A stretch of 64,000 nucleotides of DNA, taken from assembly GCF_947179515.1 (NCBI RefSeq), contig NC_067476.1, positions 54,829,883 through 54,893,882 on the forward strand, written 5' to 3'. Below the pieces are notes generated by a model. That model searched no databases. It was not told the origin of the DNA and worked only from the letters and a program-made list of their open reading frames with translations. Within the stretch, counting starts at the first letter, position 1, and each line of letters starts with the position of its first letter. This DNA is from Apodemus sylvaticus (Eukaryota; Chordata; Mammalia; Rodentia; Muridae). Positions 11,476 to 24,079 of the stretch are shown here, piece by piece. A program made the translations under genes and the position numbers.

Positions 11476-13744
11476 AAACAAAGCAAACATACATCACCCC
11501 AGGCTACTGAACAGAAAGTCATTTTCTTACACTAAGCAAAACTGTAAGCAATGTATAAATGTATACTTTTGTGTATATGCATATATGCACTAATATCTAT
11601 ATATGAATGTATGTAGTAAGTACATGTATGCAGGCAATACTCTCCCAATTCTATCACATATCTAGTACTTAAGGATGAAAGAAATCAAGAGGCATGCTTT
11701 CTATCTGTGGGTCTTCTCTCCCCTTATCCCTATCTAAGTGCTCACCATTTAAACTTAGGAATTGGAATATGCTGCATACTTCAGTGTACTAAGACAAAGA
11801 AATTTTTCTAATTAAACTTTAATTCTGTAAATTTTTTAAAAATGACACAGAAGGGAGTAATAAAAGCAGAGATGCTTTAAGTCTCCTAATTTTCAAGTCA
11901 AAGATAAAAATTTAGCTTTAAAGCATTTTTTCATAGTAAGTCTAACAGGCTGGCTAGCAGAAAAAATAATGAAAGCACATGAGCTTAGCAAGGGCAAAAG
12001 TTCCTCATGAATGTTCTTCATGGATAAACTGTAAGTGTTACTGATACAAACAAAAACCAAACAAAACCAAACAAATCCTAGGGTACGGCCAGACTGCTTA
12101 AGAAAAGATTCTAGTTAAATGTCTTGTAACATAGTCAAAATTTCACAAAGTAAATAGTTTTGCAAAAAAACATTACACACACAGTAATATAGAAGTATAA
12201 GAAATCCATGGCTTTAGCATAATAGTTTAATAAACACAAATAATGCTTTTGTTAGAACTTGTCAAATATTTTAGAAGTATTATCTCCTTAAACAGATATC
12301 CTGGACTCCTGTCTACAGGATCAGTTACAACTATTTTCTTTTACAGAATAAAAGCCTGAGATTTCAGTAGGAGCAGCCACATAATGATGTCTTAGTGTAT
12401 GACAACCCAAATAGCTGATCACAAAAAGTAGTATGGAGTGGCCATAAATCACACAGTGACACGCGAGCACAGGAGCCCTACCTTGGTATAATACAGAGCA
12501 CAAATGGCACTCTTACACTACTGGAAATCATAACCGAAACCCAAAGAAGAAAGAGTAAGTCACTCAAGCTTCGTTAAATGAGCAGGGCAGAGAGAAGAGA
12601 AAGGACAGATGAAACTGTGAGTAAATACAAACCATATCTGCTTTAAAGGCCAACAAGTTCTTCTGCAGGAAACTTAGGAACTGCCAACCATTTATAATGC
12701 AAGCCTCACAGAACTTATTCACAGAATTTTAAGAGTCATGGTTTTCCACAACTCTTATGGCCATAAAGCAATACTTACTTGGCAAGAACTTTGCAATTTG
12801 CTTAGTAAAGCCTTCTGAAACCAAACTATTAAGTCCTATAAAATAGAAAACAAACAAACAAACAAAAAAAACCCCTAGTAACATAGGAGACAACTCACAA
12901 TCACCAAGCTTAAGTGAACATAGGCGCAAACCACTGGCCAAATTATGAGAGAATGACACAATAGCAAAGGGGTCAAGGTTTAAAGTTTATTATATTAATC
13001 TTTATTAACTTCAAAACTTTACCAAGTCAAAAACAATTTTAAAATTCTAGGTTTGTATAACAAAGCTAATACAAAAAAATTGAACCATACCTCTAAAAAT
13101 TTCAAACATCTATAATATATGATTCGAAGAAATAACTGTGTATCACAATTAGTAGAAAACATGACAGTTTCCAGTCAAAATTTCAGAAAATATATAGAAA
13201 AGTAAAAACTTGGTGAAATAATGACTAGGGCTTGAAAATAACTGACGTGCCTATTTATTTATAAAGACTTTTCTTCCGTTGGGTTAATCTGTAGAAAAAA
13301 AATCCTGATGGGAACAACACATACACACATAAACATACACACACCCTAGCACGTGATATGCCTATGACACAATCATAGGATTCGATGCTTACAGGAAACC
13401 ACACAAACAAGTCCTAAATGATCACGTACATATTAACAGATCCGTAACAATTTCACATCTAAACTTTAGAGCATTACAAGAAGAACATGTATTAACTATG
13501 TACTATCTCAAAACACTTATTTCTATGGGAACATTATTTGCCTAGTCTAACAAAAAAGGGAGGGGGGAGATTTGCTGTTTGTTTGTTTGTTTTAAATGAT
13601 ATTGCAATTTAAAATAGTTTGGAAATATAAAATAAACTTTAAAAGGTGTTAGTATTTGACCAGAAGATACAAAAAGACTAACATTCAAAATAGTAACTTG
13701 AATGACCTAATTATATATGCGAAAACTAATTCAAATAAAGTTGG
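11476..13744. other. Lnpk intron, no clear repeat or gene
   Basis: AT-rich intron. Short runs only: AAAC repeats near 12846-12868, a GTTT run near 13575-13592. A hydrophobic open frame at 12729-12959 (minus) has no family likeness. Confidence 0.5.
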
Positions 13745-13925
13745 GACTGGAGAGGTGGCTCAGCCAGGTAAGAGCACCAACTGTTCTTCCAGAGGACCCA
13801 GGTTCAATTCCCAGCACCTGCATAGCAGCTCACAACTGTCTGTAACTCCATTTCCAGGGGATCCCACGCCCTCAGACACACATGCACACAAAATAAAAAT
13901 AAAGAATTTTTTTTTAAAAAAAAGT
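13745..13925 (+). mobile_element. B3-type SINE
   Basis: Head gggactggagaggtggctca, B-box gttcaattcccagcacctg, body ctgtctgtaactccatttcc and an A-rich tail with ATAAAAATAAAG. Confidence 0.8.
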
Positions 13926-14484
13926 AAAGTTTAGCTTCTATAATACAAAACAAACAACAAACAGAATACCATAATGTGATAAAACAAAGACAATATATCA
14001 CTGTTTCATTGCCCACTCCTATCTACTAACCTCTACTCCAATATCAGGAAGAGAGCAGTGTTTTTCTACCCAATAACAGAAATTGGTAAGTGGCTGTTCA
14101 GATTAAGTCTCAGCTCAGCTAGACAATTTAAACTCAAAATTGAATGTAACTATAATAAATACTATTGCTTCACCTATAAACACACACATGCAAAGATATC
14201 TAAGATTCTTACCTTAGCTTTAGATTTTTATCCTAGCTCTTAAAAAAAATTACAATTTCAGTCTTTAAGTACATAGGTTGTAAAAGATGTCATTTTTCAC
14301 AAGATCTGTCAATATATTTAAGAACAAAGGCATGAATTCCACCTCAAATCATACCAATGACTCAGTTAATAATTCCACTAAATGACAACCAGTTTTTAAA
14401 TATACATGTGTGCATGTGTGTATGTATGTATACTAAAATTGAAAACACAGAGTACTATTTAGCTATTTATCATTGGTTAACAAT
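13926..14484. other. Lnpk intron, unannotated
   Basis: No gene or interspersed repeat recognised; small TGTA-rich run near 14404-14432. Confidence 0.5.
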
Positions 14485-15115
14485 TCAATTGAACAAAGAG
14501 TTTCATTAAATGTCAATGAAATGATTCCTAATGATATTCTGCTATATTCATAGCATCAGTGTCTCACCTAATCGTCATCAGAAAGGCTTCCTCCAGCATC
14601 TGATCAGAACAGATTCAAAGACACACAGCCAAACATTAGGCAAGGCTTGGGGGAACCCTACAGAAGATGGGGAGGAAGAATTATAAAAGCCAGATGGGTG
14701 GAGGACACCAGGAGAACATGGCTCACAGGAAGGAGTTCACACGGGCTGAAGCAGTAACTGCCGAGCTTGCACGTGTCTGTGTGCAGGGCCTCTGCTTACA
14801 TGCTGTAGTTGTTTAGCTTGGGGATTTTGTTGGACGCCTAACAATGAGAGTGAGGGTATCTCGGACTCTTTTGCCTGCTCATGAGACCTTTTTCCTCCTG
14901 CTGGGGCCTCATCCAGCCTTGATGAGGGTTTATACCTAGCCTTACTACAACTTGCTGTCCTGTGTTCAATCACTATCATTATGAGGCCTGCTCTTTTCTA
15001 AAGGGAATCAGAGGAGGAGGAGCAGTGGGTGTGAGGAGAAATGAGGTGGTGAGGGACTGAGAGGCTGTGATCATGATTTATTATATGAGAGAAGAGTAAG
15101 TTAACAAAAAGGTTC
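14485..15115 (+). mobile_element. Lx-type L1 3' end fragment
   Basis: Shares ordered words with the Lx pieces at 38447 and 53935: taatgatattctgctatatt, gaaaggcttcctccagcatc, gaggacaccaggagaacatg and a later pyrimidine-rich part ending in gaggaggag. It fits the 3' untranslated region of the rodent Lx L1 lineage. Confidence 0.65.
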
Positions 15116-15699
15116 ATTGCAAACCAATGAATAACCTAAAACTAAACCATTATCTGAAAATGTTTAAAAAAATGAGTCAAAAGATAAAATTATATCTAAA
15201 ACAAACTACAACAATATACTATTCAGAAAGTTCAACATAAATAAAGATTGAAGCTTTGGTAAGGAGACTGATATATAAATAGGAGCCAATGAAATCTTCA
15301 TTACCAAATAGTACAATTTCCTAGAGCATAAAAGAAATATTGAAAACAGAATTCTTATTTATCTAATATAACCTAATAGTAACAGTACTTTGCATATAAA
15401 AATAGGTATCAGATTACTAGATTTTATATGATATAAAGCTTACTTAACACTTTTTGCCAATATTGAATAGAAGCCATGAATTTTCATATTATCCTGCGAA
15501 TACAAGCTATTTTTAACTAAAGCAATTACATGAGCTCTAAACAAACATAACTGAGAAAAAGAAACAATATTTTTTCAAACACAGTAGCAAAAATAGACTC
15601 ACTAAACTTATGCAAGAATGTAGACCTCCATATTCAGATTACATCTGTGAAGAGGATGCTGTTCATTTGAGTAGCATAGTATTTTGGAAAGCATTTTAT
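15116..15699. other. Lnpk intron, unannotated
   Basis: AT-rich; nothing recognised. Confidence 0.5.
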
Positions 15700-15857
15700 T
15701 TATCATCATTAACAGTGCTGGGGTGGTGCATGTGCTACAGCATGACACAGCCAGGGCCCAACACCGTGGAGCCTCTTTTTCTGCCTTTCTGTGGACTCAA
15801 GGGATTCAAACCCAGGCTATCAAACTTTCACCTGGGTCATCTTGCTGACCCCAATTT
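15700..15857 (-). mobile_element. Old B3/B4-type SINE, reverse orientation
   Basis: Ends in the reverse tRNA-derived signature tgggtcatcttgctgacccc, preceded by gattcaaacccaggctatca. The left part is worn. Confidence 0.5.
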
Positions 15858-16300
15858 TGAGGGGGAGGAGAAAAAAAATCAAGCACTTTAATGTCAGTTG
15901 GCAGAGTTGATTATTATGTATTTATGTATTATGTATTATACATTATCATTTAATCATAAAAGGAAATAAAGAATTTAAAAGCAAGCCCTTTTGATATGCC
16001 ATAACTAGTACAGTTTTAAAAATAAAACAATTAACTTCCCTAGTTTCCTGTGTTTTTGTTATCTGTTATCAAAGAATCTGGATATACAATTCTAGAATTA
16101 AAAAAAAAAAATCAACGATTAACAGTAGTTTCTTCTAAATCTCTGGTGAAAACTTGTCAAGATTCCATATGCTGTTTTAAAACATGATTTAGAAATTTTA
16201 AAAAACCTTATCCTAAATGCAAATTCTTCTACTATCAGAATCCAGACCAAACTTAACTGCATAGACTGGGAGGAGAGGGTCTTAGTTCTAGATTGTTTAT
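15858..16300. other. Lnpk intron, unannotated
   Basis: AT-rich unique-looking DNA. Confidence 0.5.
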
Positions 16301-16311
16301 ATAAATGCTTG

Positions 16312-16499
16312 CTAGGGCTGGAGAGATGGCTCAGCGGTTAAGAGCATTGACTGCTCCTCCAAAGGTCCTGAGTTCAAATCCCAGCAACCACATGATGGCT
16401 CACAAGCATCTGTAATGAAATCTGACTCCCTCTTCTGGAGTGTCTGAAGACAGCTACAGTGTGCTTACATATAATAAATAAATAAATCTTTAAAAAAAA
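16312..16499 (+). mobile_element. B2 SINE with target-site duplication
   Basis: Near-complete B2 from ctagggctggagagatggct through acagctacagtgtgcttaca to the AATAAATAAATAAATC-type tail. An exact 11-bp duplication ATAAATGCTTG flanks it (16301-16311 and 16500-16510), so both ends of the insertion are known. Confidence 0.95.
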
Positions 16500-16510
16500 A
16501 TAAATGCTTG

Positions 16511-18610
16511 TTGATATCTGTTGAAAGAAAACTTCAGAAGGAAGTTATCCTTTCAGAGTATTTGTCAATCCAATAACATAATCTGTACAGTTTCTGCCAT
16601 TAAGAAGCTATTTCAATGCGTTTAAAGATACAAAATGAAAAGAAAATTGTCTGTCCAGTTCTCAATTTTCTACAACACTGATGAATTTAGAATTTTAATC
16701 TCTCAGCTACATTGGCTACTAGCACAAAATAGATAACTGAAAACACATTGTCTTATTTAATAGCTCAATTTAACTACATGGCGCATCACCAGGGTTTAAA
16801 ATAAATGCCGCTCCCTCTGTTCATCAGAAATACTTGGCATCATTTACTGTAGGATCCAGCTGTAGACTGACACAGTATCGTAGTGTAACAATAGGAGTCT
16901 TGGAGAAAAGTTTCTGTCTTCTGAAGAATGAAAAAGAAAAAAGATGGCCAGCCACTCTGATAAATCCAAAGAGAAGCACGAAAAAATGACTACTTTAAAA
17001 AAACTTCCTTAATGAAACAGAATCATTGCTTCAGCTTTTAGTACTATGGAGTCGTCAGACCCTGCTCCGAGTTTGGTCTTCACCTATTAACATTACCTTA
17101 CTGGGGTTCACTTTGAGCCAGTTAGACTTCATTCCGGAGATTTCAGATAGAAAATGAGACATCTGAGGTATTGTTCCTCCTAGATTAGATGAGAAGGAAA
17201 GGTATAGCTGTATGTTGTTTGCTAACTATCCATCTTGACCTTAGTAGAAGAAATAAAAAATAGGACCCATTATCAAGATTTGTATTTTGTTGGCCTTTTT
17301 TCCTCTTTGAAAAAAAAAATCAAACCAAAAAATACTACTGGTTTTCAAGCATTAACTTTAGCTTTCATAAGCAAGCTTACTCATGGAACGGACTTGAGTT
17401 TTTCCTCTAGGCATCTTCAGTATAAAATCCTTTATTCTCAATTCCAAGAGGCCGCAATGCCAAGGCAGAGGGTCTGCATGTGTCAGCATGCAGCTCAGAG
17501 CATGACTTAAGCAAAAGAAAAAGATTGACACTGTGTTTGGAGTTGATGCTGTAGACTTCCAGATGAAGATGCATTCACTCAGCGTTGGAAGTCCATAGCT
17601 GTCTATATTCACGTTCACATTGATACTTGTTAGTATGCCAAAAGCCAAGCCCAATTCCACACATATTTCAGGTTCATTCTTCATAGTTTAAAAAAAAAAA
17701 ACCAACTTGAATCTCATACTAACCTTGTGATCATTGTTTCACATAAGCCAGCTAAAGCAATGTAAACGCTTTTATGAAAATAAATCAAACATATGTAAAT
17801 GATAATTGCTACTCAATTTGTCAATTTCCAGTATGTTTTTATACACTAGGTATAATACCAAAATATTATGGTCTGTTTCATAATTTTAGCAATCCTCATA
17901 ATTTAGAACTGAAGTAACAAAAAAAAAATTGAGTGAATACTAGTAATAAGAAATAGTTGGCAGTTTTCTACTTCACCTTGTCCACTTTTTCATGAACTTC
18001 CTTAAGAGTTCCTAAGATAGAGTTGCAAAATGAATTCTAAAATACAAGTTCTGATAAATCTTACTTCTACACAACAAAGTGACTTTTTATCACAAGCAAT
18101 GTTAAGCTCAGGGGCCTCTAATAATAAACTGTCCAAATGAAACACAATATTGTTAACCAAGTTGTCCAAAACATGCAAAGATGAATTTCTAACTCCTAAG
18201 TTTCTTGTTTTCTGGTCATTTCTCCCAATTGGAGTGGTAAACACACACATCTTCTACCCACACATATTCTAAATATTTTGTCCTTAGAACAGTTGTTTCA
18301 AAATGCTTAAGTTAAATACATCAAAATGACTCCAGAAAAAGCATCACTAGTCAAATCTCTTAAAATGTACAAACAAGAGTTCATTCCAATGGCAATGCTT
18401 AACCAGCTGGTGCTAAATCATAACATGATCTGCATTTGAAAACCGAAACACATAACAGCACTCACAGAAGAAGCCATCACAGCAATAGCTGACATGTGCA
18501 TGCTTAAGAATCTGATAAATTAACTCACTGTCATCTTTAATAAATATTGTGCTTATATTATTAGGCTACACACATTACCAAAACAAACACTTTAGTTAAC
18601 ATATTTATAC
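16511..18610. other. Lnpk intron, no SINE seen
   Basis: About 2.1 kb without a recognised repeat. Open frames at 17235-17684 on both strands lack family likeness. It holds the donor of the exon at 18611. Confidence 0.5.
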
Positions 18611-18781
18611 CTTCAATGAGCTGGCTTTCTGGTGAGGGCACACTTTCTAGTAACATGGAACCAGTTGAACTTGAGCCTTCCACTGCCTGCCTCTTCTCAA
18701 AACTAAACTCTGGAAGCCGTGGAGCTTGAGGTCTCATTTTTCTTGCGGGATTCAAGAAAAAACAGTAGGCACATCGAAAAG
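18611..18781 (-). CDS. Lnpk: Lnpk coding exon: second half of zinc ribbon and LNPARK motif
   Basis: 171-bp exon with acceptor tttgtgcag before 18781 and donor gtataaat after 18611. A split Ala codon enters and a split Asp codon leaves. It encodes FRCAYCFFLNPARKMRPQAP, then LPEFSFEKRQAVEGSSS and ends ESQLIE. CAYC completes the four-cysteine zinc ribbon and LNPARK is the family signature. The Ser/Glu-rich remainder is the start of the acidic, disordered C-terminal tail. Confidence 0.97.
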
Positions 18782-19469
18782 CTGCACAAAAAAATTTTTT
18801 GAAGAGAAAAAAAATGAGTCAACCAAATTTCAAAAATTTATCAAACAACTCACAAGATCACTTTTATAAATAGCCAGATTTAAGTTATAAATTTTTAACA
18901 TGAATTTGCATTAATTTTAAAGCATATTGCATAACTACTATGAAAATGTAAGTATTAATTTTAAAGTAGAAAAGGTATAAAAAGTTAAATAGCAGTATTA
19001 CAGCAAAATTATATAAATAATAATTATTTAAGTAATTGATTGAACTTCCATTTCTAGTCAATAAAATAATTGTATATCTTGAAATCCAGAATCTTGTCCA
19101 AGAAGATATAGTATGTTAAATTTCTGAAGCATAATTTATCATGTGAGCATTTAATAACAGCTGCATGTGAAAATAACTGATGACCTTAACTGTAAATGCT
19201 AATGCTTAGAGATACCACCCCCAATAATTAATTCAAACGCCCTGTAGATAGTACAACATCTCAGAATAGCTGGCCTAGAGGCTGTGCATTATAAGAAAGA
19301 ACTTGAGTTATCTTTTCTGCTTTGTTTTTAGTATTAATAAATAAGGAGACAATGTACCTGGCCAATATGTACAGGCAGTACCTAAAATAATGGTGATATT
19401 ACATGGGATAGACGAGAATGATATATTTCAGAGTAAAATGTTTAAGCCTAACTATCCATAAGTCCTTAC
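18782..19469. other. Lnpk 688-bp intron between zinc-ribbon exons
   Basis: AT-rich intron splitting the C4 zinc ribbon; no repeat recognised. Confidence 0.8.
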
Positions 19470-19540
19470 CAATATATTCAAATTCTTCTTTCAAAGCCAT
19501 GCCATTGTGAGAAAAACACTGCTGACATATGAGGGCGTAC
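19470..19540 (-). CDS. Lnpk: Lnpk coding exon: first half of zinc ribbon
   Basis: 71-bp exon, acceptor tggtgtag before 19540 and donor gtaaggac after 19470. It encodes YALICQQCFSHNG and then MALKEEFEYI. The CQQC pair provides the first two zinc ligands of the Lunapark C4 zinc ribbon; the other two are in the next exon, so the metal site is split by a 688-bp intron. In the family this domain supports homo-oligomer formation and junction targeting (established knowledge). Confidence 0.96.
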
Positions 19541-19627
19541 CTACACCAAAAGGGAAAATAAGCACCAGTTACAAATGCAGAGAAAGCTTATTATGACTCA
19601 GCTGTGCCATAATAAATGAATGTTCCA

Positions 19628-19812
19628 CTGGGCGGTGGTGGCGCATGCCTGTAATCCCAGCACTCTGGGAGGCAGAAGCAGGCAGATTTCTGAGTTCAAG
19701 GCCAGCCTGGTCTACAGAGTGAGGTCCAGGACAGCCAGGGCTATACAGAGAAACCCTGTCTAAAAAAAAAAAAAAAAAAAAACCCAAAAAACACAAGACA
19801 AACAAACAAACA
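19628..19812 (+). mobile_element. B1 SINE with imperfect target-site duplication
   Basis: Full B1: ctgggcggtggtggcgcatg, gtaatcccagcactctggga, ggccagcctggtctacagag and a long A-rich tail with CAAA repeats. Flanks GAATGTTCCA and GAATATTCCA differ at one base and are the likely duplication. Confidence 0.95.
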
Positions 19813-19861
19813 AAAAAGAATATTCCAAGATCACTAACAACCAGTATGAAAGGTAGTTTAA

Positions 19862-19975
19862 GAGTTGGGAGGGTAGCTCAGTAATAGGGTGCTTGCTTAG
19901 CACATGCACAATCCTGAGTTCTTCCCCAGCACCTATTAAAAATACCTAAAAACAAAATAAACACAGGGCATAAAG
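19862..19975 (+). mobile_element. ID-type SINE
   Basis: gttgggagggtagctcagta followed by gggtgcttgcttagcacatg and a B-box-like gagttcttccccagcacc. A-rich end follows. Confidence 0.75.
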
Positions 19976-20127
19976 CATTTAAAAGTACACACACAAATAG
20001 ATGTGTATACATGCATGTGTGTATATATACATATATATACATCTATGTACCGTTTATACATGATATTAAAAATAAACTCAGGAACAGATGAATATATCCT
20101 AAGTTCACAGAAACAAGTTAAGTAGCC

Positions 20128-20310
20128 GACAGCTTGAGAAATGGCTCAGCAGTTAAGATCACAGCATATGCTACTCTTCCAGAAGATTGGAATTTAATTC
20201 TCAGCAGCCTCACCAAGCATCTCACAGCCACCTGTAACTACAACTCCAGTGGATTCATGCCTCTGGCTCCTGCATTCACATATGCACAATATAAAATTTT
20301 TTTGTAACTT
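20128..20310 (+). mobile_element. B3-type SINE, diverged
   Basis: agcttgagaaatggctcagc, then gaatttaattctcagcagcc and cacctgtaactacaactcca. Diverged from consensus throughout. Confidence 0.65.
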
Positions 20311-20498
20311 TTTTTAAGTTCCTCAATGATATATTCCTGGGGATAATGGCTTCCAAATTTGTGATTAGATAAGACTGGAAATGATGGGGCCTTCTTAGAG
20401 ATTTATAACAAATGTTATAAAAAATTAAAAAAGTTTAAAAAGCTCTAAAGAATTTTACAGAAAATACATTTAACTATATAACTGGAGCCAATAGTAAT

Positions 20499-20684
20499 TT
20501 TTTTTTTTTTTTTTTTTTTTTTTGGTTTTTTGAATTTGGTGTTTTTGAGATAGGGTTTCTCTGTGTATCCCTGGCTGTCCTGGAACTCACTCTGTAGACC
20601 AGGCTGGCCTCGAACTCAGAAATCCGCCTGCCTCTGCCTCCCAGAGTGCTGGGATTACTGGCGTGTGCCACCACCGCCCAGCTC
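20499..20684 (-). mobile_element. B1 SINE, reverse orientation
   Basis: Poly(T) tail, tagggtttctctgtgtatcc, gaactcactctgtagaccag, ctgcctctgcctcccagagt and gtgccaccaccgcccagct. With the plus-strand B1 at 19628 it forms an inverted pair about 690 bp apart in the same intron. Confidence 0.95.
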
Positions 20685-21235
20685 GTAAATTTTTATACAA
20701 TATGGTTCCTGTGTGTTTCTCACTTATGAGTAACACTTAAATATTATTTTCATTTTCTGTTCTCTAATCAGAACTCAAGATATTCTTGGCTTAATAGAAT
20801 CATTCATGCTGTTCTGAATAATATACAACTTTTATAAACATTAAGCTACATCCTTTATGAGCCTGGTACCAGCTAGTAAGGCTGTTAAGCATATTCTCAT
20901 GAGCTCTTTAGTATACATAATGATAAGTGCTCTGCACAGTCATAAATAACTACTGTCCTAGAATGACGGTAAGGACCAAGTAACATAATAATCTGAGAAA
21001 CATTAGAAAAGTATAGAGAGCGAAATAATGCAAGGTGTTTTCCTTACTATTACAAGAATCCATCACTACTAACAACAGTGATTCATATAAAAATGTACTT
21101 CACATAAGTAGTTTGAACAAAATAATTCAGTTTCTCTAATATGATAGCAGAGCTAAAAAGTACAAACACAAGCCAAGCATCACATCACACAAATGCACTG
21201 GCCAATGTTTTTCCATGTTCCTTTAACTACATTAC
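20685..21235. other. Lnpk intron, unannotated
   Basis: AT-rich; it holds the donor of the exon ending at 21236. Confidence 0.6.
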
Positions 21236-21341
21236 CTGTTCTGTGGACCATCACCAACTAAATATTCAACAATTCTATCCAGTGCACCTCGTTCTCGAGG
21301 GAGAATGGGTCTTGCTAAAGGTGGACCTGGAGGATGAAGGC
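21236..21341 (-). CDS. Lnpk: Lnpk coding exon: region before the zinc ribbon
   Basis: 106-bp exon with acceptor ttggctag before 21341 and donor gtaatgta after 21236. A split Gly codon enters and a split Arg codon leaves. It encodes LHPPGPPLARPILPRERG and then ALDRIVEYLVGDGPQN, the conserved block immediately before the zinc ribbon of Lunapark. Phase agrees with both neighbours. Confidence 0.95.
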
Positions 21342-21889
21342 CTAGCCAAAAAAAAAAGACCATGAAATTTGTATGTATAAGATACACAAGATTTAATTCA
21401 ACTTCTAAAGTTCTCTGAGCATGTAAGAATATTTAAAAAGATTTAAAGCAAAAATATACTTTAATAAATCTCTGTACAACATTAAATATTCATTAAAAAC
21501 TACCATACTATAAAAATCTACTACATATGTACTACATCAAAACCACCAACATGACTCGTTAGGATATGAAACTATGTTGGGTTCTGTACTAAATTTTAAA
21601 ATAGCCTATTCCCAAAGCCTATGACACTAATTTGAAGACTTCCACTCCAACTCAGAGTAACAGATCAGGTTTATCTTCCCAAAAGACTAAGAAATATATG
21701 AAGTGTATGAAGAATTAACAACATGTGTATCAAGCAATATAGGTTAAATTTCACTTACAAACTAAAAACCAAGACAAGGCCTTGAAACTGTCCCAGTCTT
21801 TTCTTTTTGTTGTTTCGGTTTTGGTGTTTTTTGTCCTCCATTAATTTCACATTAATTCATTTTACATCCCAATTGCTACCCCTAGCCTT

Positions 21890-23125
21890 TTCTTACAATT
21901 TGTAAGCAGAGGTAGGAGGCTAAACCCAGAGGAGCTATAGCTGTCTCCCAGAGTTGAGAAGACAGCATTGGAGTTCTGGGGAAACAACGCAGCTCATATT
22001 CATATGGCAGTGCCAAAGGAGGTCAACATGAAGGAAAGAAAAAAGAGAAACACCCACAGAGGGACTATCAAAACACTCCGCTGATTACAGACCAGCCCAT
22101 GCATCTAAGGAAACTATCTGAGAAAAGTGTCTTTCAAAAAAAATTAAAGGAAACAATATTCACAGAATATCTATTTCCAAGAGTTAAAGAAGAAAAGCTC
22201 AAAGAACAAGAGGAGGAGGAAGAAAAGGAGGGAGGATAAAGAGGAAGAGAAAGAAACATACCTGTAAAATTTGCAATGTCTGGCATTCAAAAAATACTAG
22301 CCATGTAAACAAACAAAAATACAAAATATAGTAAGAAAAATTAAAAATTGTTTCAGATATGACTGAATTGGCAGGCAAAAGTACTAAAACACTAATTATA
22401 TCTACACACGTTTGAGAATCTAGTGTAAAGACTAAGTATGTTAAGTAAAGACATGAAGAAAAAGCTAAAATACCAAAACTAAATTTCAAACATTAAGTCT
22501 ACAATCTGTAGGGTTAAAAAAAAATCAACAGATGAGATAAACAATCATTTAGACATTATTAAAAAAAATAAAAATATATGATTAGTGCACTTGAAGATAT
22601 AGCAATAGAAACCATACAAATTAAAATAGAAAAAGACCAAAAATTAAGGGGCAAGAGATCAGTAAGTTGTAGAACAATAGCAAATAGTCAAACAGTTCTC
22701 TAAAGAAAAATATATACATAATTAAGAAATATATATTTTTCCAAATTTGAAAGTTTTAAAACTACGTATCAAAAAATCTTAACAAATCCCAAACACAAAA
22801 TTTTGCACCCCATTCTCCCAAAATGAGAAAACTGTTTAAAAGAAGGCCAAAAGGTGCATTATAGAGGAAAGGAAATGAGAAGAACAGCCGATGTTCATCA
22901 GGTACAAGCTAAAATGAAACTTATCGTTAACATTTTGAAACTGAAAGCTGTCAGACTAGAATATATATATCCAGCATAAATATATAATTTTAAATGAAGG
23001 CAATGCAAAATGAGGACTTTTCTCAGATGTTAAAAACACAAAAATTTATCACTGGCCAAACTACATTATGAGAATGATTTTTAGAAGTCCTTTAGGCCAA
23101 AGAAGGTGACAAAAGATTGAAAATA
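21890..23125 (+). mobile_element. Ancient L1 remnant, ORF1-like region
   Basis: Worn but ordered L1 ORF1-like words: gtgcacttgaagatatagca, atatatatccagcataaata and gtcctttaggccaaagaagg, as in the coiled-coil end and the RNA-binding C-terminal part of old mammalian L1 ORF1. No open frame survives. Confidence 0.5.
22202..22254. repeat. (GGA)n-type purine-rich run
   Basis: AGGAGGAGGAAGAAAAGGAGG-type low-complexity stretch. Confidence 0.85.
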
Positions 23126-23129
23126 TAAT

Positions 23130-23400
23130 CTGGGCTGCAGCGGCCGGAGCTCCGTGTCTCTTGGCTCCCGTCAGCATCGGAGGCTCCTGCGGAGGCGCTG
23201 GATTTGTTTACAAGGTCCCACACGAAGGCTTACAACCATCTGCAACTTCAGACTCACAGTATCTAATGCCTTCCTTCTGTCCTCCATGGGAGCTAAGTTC
23301 ACAAACACTTAAGGCAGAGCTTGGTGTGAGCACCTTTGATCTCAGCACTTGGGAGACAGGAGCATGTTAAACTCTGGCTTGCATAACAAGTTCCAATCCA
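23130..23400 (+). repeat. Composite insertion: GC-rich head, B3-like and B1-like parts
   Basis: A GC-rich 75-bp head with several CpGs (about 23133-23210, including gcagcggccggagctccgtg) is followed by B3-like gaaggcttacaaccatctgc and by a worn B1-like end (gatctcagcacttgggagac). It breaks the ancient L1. The parent of the head is not recognised. Confidence 0.45.
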
Positions 23401-23409
23401 GTCAAATTT

Positions 23410-24060
23410 ACATAGTAAAACTGTATAACTGATTAAAGAAAAAAATAATATGGATATTTATAATATGTATAGAAATAAAATGTAAAAATAAAAGCAAAAA
23501 GGAAATGAAAAGTAGCAGACTAACTGTAAAAAATGAAAAATATAAAAGTAATATCCCCAATAATATCTGAAAGTCCAATAACCTTTTTTTAAAAATAATG
23601 CTAAATAAATAACATAAAGGCCAAGAAGGAAAAAAATTAAGTATATTACTGTCAGATCTTTAAAACTGAAGGCAAGATGGCATCATATTAGTTGAATAGC
23701 TGTGACTACAGATATTTACTAAACCTCAATACAACCACTAAAATCACAAGTCAAAAACAGTGTTAGCAACAATGGGGCGGTAAAAAAAAAAAAAAGGTTA
23801 AATGTAGTCATAAAACATTTCAGTTCAAAGGGATAGAGAAAATGAGGGACAGGGTAGCGCAAACACAGGACCAATGAGTTTACTTCATAGCAAGCATTTA
23901 AACTCAAACTCACACATAATCATTGCATCAAATTCCAGACAATCCTACAATGAAACAGTCTGTCTGACTGAATAAACAAAGCAGCTCTTCATTATATGCT
24001 CTGTATAACCTTTTTAATAAACACAGAGAAAATAAATAAATTTAAGTAAAAAATTATAGA
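23410..24060 (+). mobile_element. Ancient L1 remnant, probable continuation
   Basis: AT-rich sequence with worn L1-like order continuing after the composite insertion (taatatgtatagaaataaaa, tcaatacaaccactaaaatc). Assignment is weak. Confidence 0.35.
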
Positions 24061-24079
24061 AAATATATAAATATGCTAA

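Noticed and set aside
11187..11490. Forward 93-codon and reverse 72-codon frames
   Set aside because: Both lie in a MaLR-like repeat; no independent support.
12729..12959. Hydrophobic minus-strand frame in the 7.8-kb intron
   Set aside because: A run of F, V and C codons from AT-rich DNA; no family likeness or splice context.
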